Assembly: GCF_014803405.1 (NCBI RefSeq)
Contig: NZ_JACYFG010000040.1
Span: forward strand, 1-64,000
DNA: 64,000 nt
Direction: 5' to 3'
Origin: Pelagicoccus enzymogenes
GTDB lineage: Bacteria > Verrucomicrobiota > Verrucomicrobiia > Opitutales > Opitutaceae
In this document: positions 63,996 through 64,000 of the stretch, piece by piece
Numbering within the stretch: position 1 is the stretch's first letter
Layout: every line of letters starts with the position of its first letter
Program-made: the position numbers and the translations under genes
Notes under the pieces: model-generated
What the model saw: the letters and a program-made list of their open reading frames with translations, nothing else
Databases searched by the model: none
Told to the model about the DNA's origin: nothing

Positions 63996-64000
63996 GTTGG

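Overview
This window looks like a chromosomal segment of a marine-type Verrucomicrobiota, most likely class Opitutia (inference). It is GC-rich with dense genes. It carries a VPDSG/PEP-CTERM-like surface protein, a PVC/Acidobacteria-style ECF sigma factor coupled to a Ser/Thr kinase, a TonB-dependent receptor with glycoside hydrolases, and many dispersed palindromic intergenic repeats. No rRNA, tRNA or CRISPR array was recognised.

Layout. 1-11.4 kb is an exopolysaccharide/capsule region: an IS110-family element with a structured 5' leader, a Wzi-like outer-membrane protein, a VapBC toxin-antitoxin pair, a Wza-like exporter, a four-helix-bundle cassette bounded by inverted repeats, a Wzz-like chain-length protein, a nucleotidyltransferase and a FlaA1/WbpM-type sugar-nucleotide dehydratase. 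11.8-16.6 kb is the most notable part: an apparent lasso-peptide biosynthetic cluster. It has a B2 leader peptidase, an HPr-kinase-like peptide kinase, a sulfotransferase, a PqqD-like B1 recognition protein, a 50-residue precursor ending in Ser, and an asparagine-synthetase-like cyclase C. A VPDSG-CTERM-type protein follows.

17.8-31.5 kb is mostly core metabolism and stress: threonine dehydratase, an Hsp15-like S4 protein, RodA, RNase E/G, a bacteriohemerythrin lacking one usual ligand, a cytochrome-linked sugar dehydrogenase, an ECF41 sigma factor with its AhpD-like partner and a good matching promoter, flavin oxidoreductases, a secreted thioredoxin-fold protein and an MFS transporter. 31.6-38.0 kb is an RND efflux operon with its own TetR regulator and two palindromic operators in front.

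38-50 kb holds secreted hydrolases and scavenging genes (GH5, ribokinase, an endonuclease/phosphatase-DUF4038 fusion, nucleoside hydrolase, a ChbG-type deacetylase, an SGNH-DUF1080 fusion) plus PqiA, LysR and small secreted proteins. 50.6-61 kb reads as an arabinan/arabinogalactan utilisation locus: two tandem GH27 enzymes, an AraC regulator, a TonB receptor, two GH43 enzymes and a GPH-type sugar symporter. The window ends with a Ser/Thr kinase translationally coupled to an ECF sigma factor.

How they work together. The first 11 kb and the CTERM protein point to surface polysaccharide and envelope building, with the lasso cluster lodged between them. The last 10 kb imports and degrades an arabinose-containing plant or algal glycan. 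Several families of REP-like palindromes sharing a connector near GCATTGCAGGATCC punctuate the intergenic gaps and in places run into stop codons.
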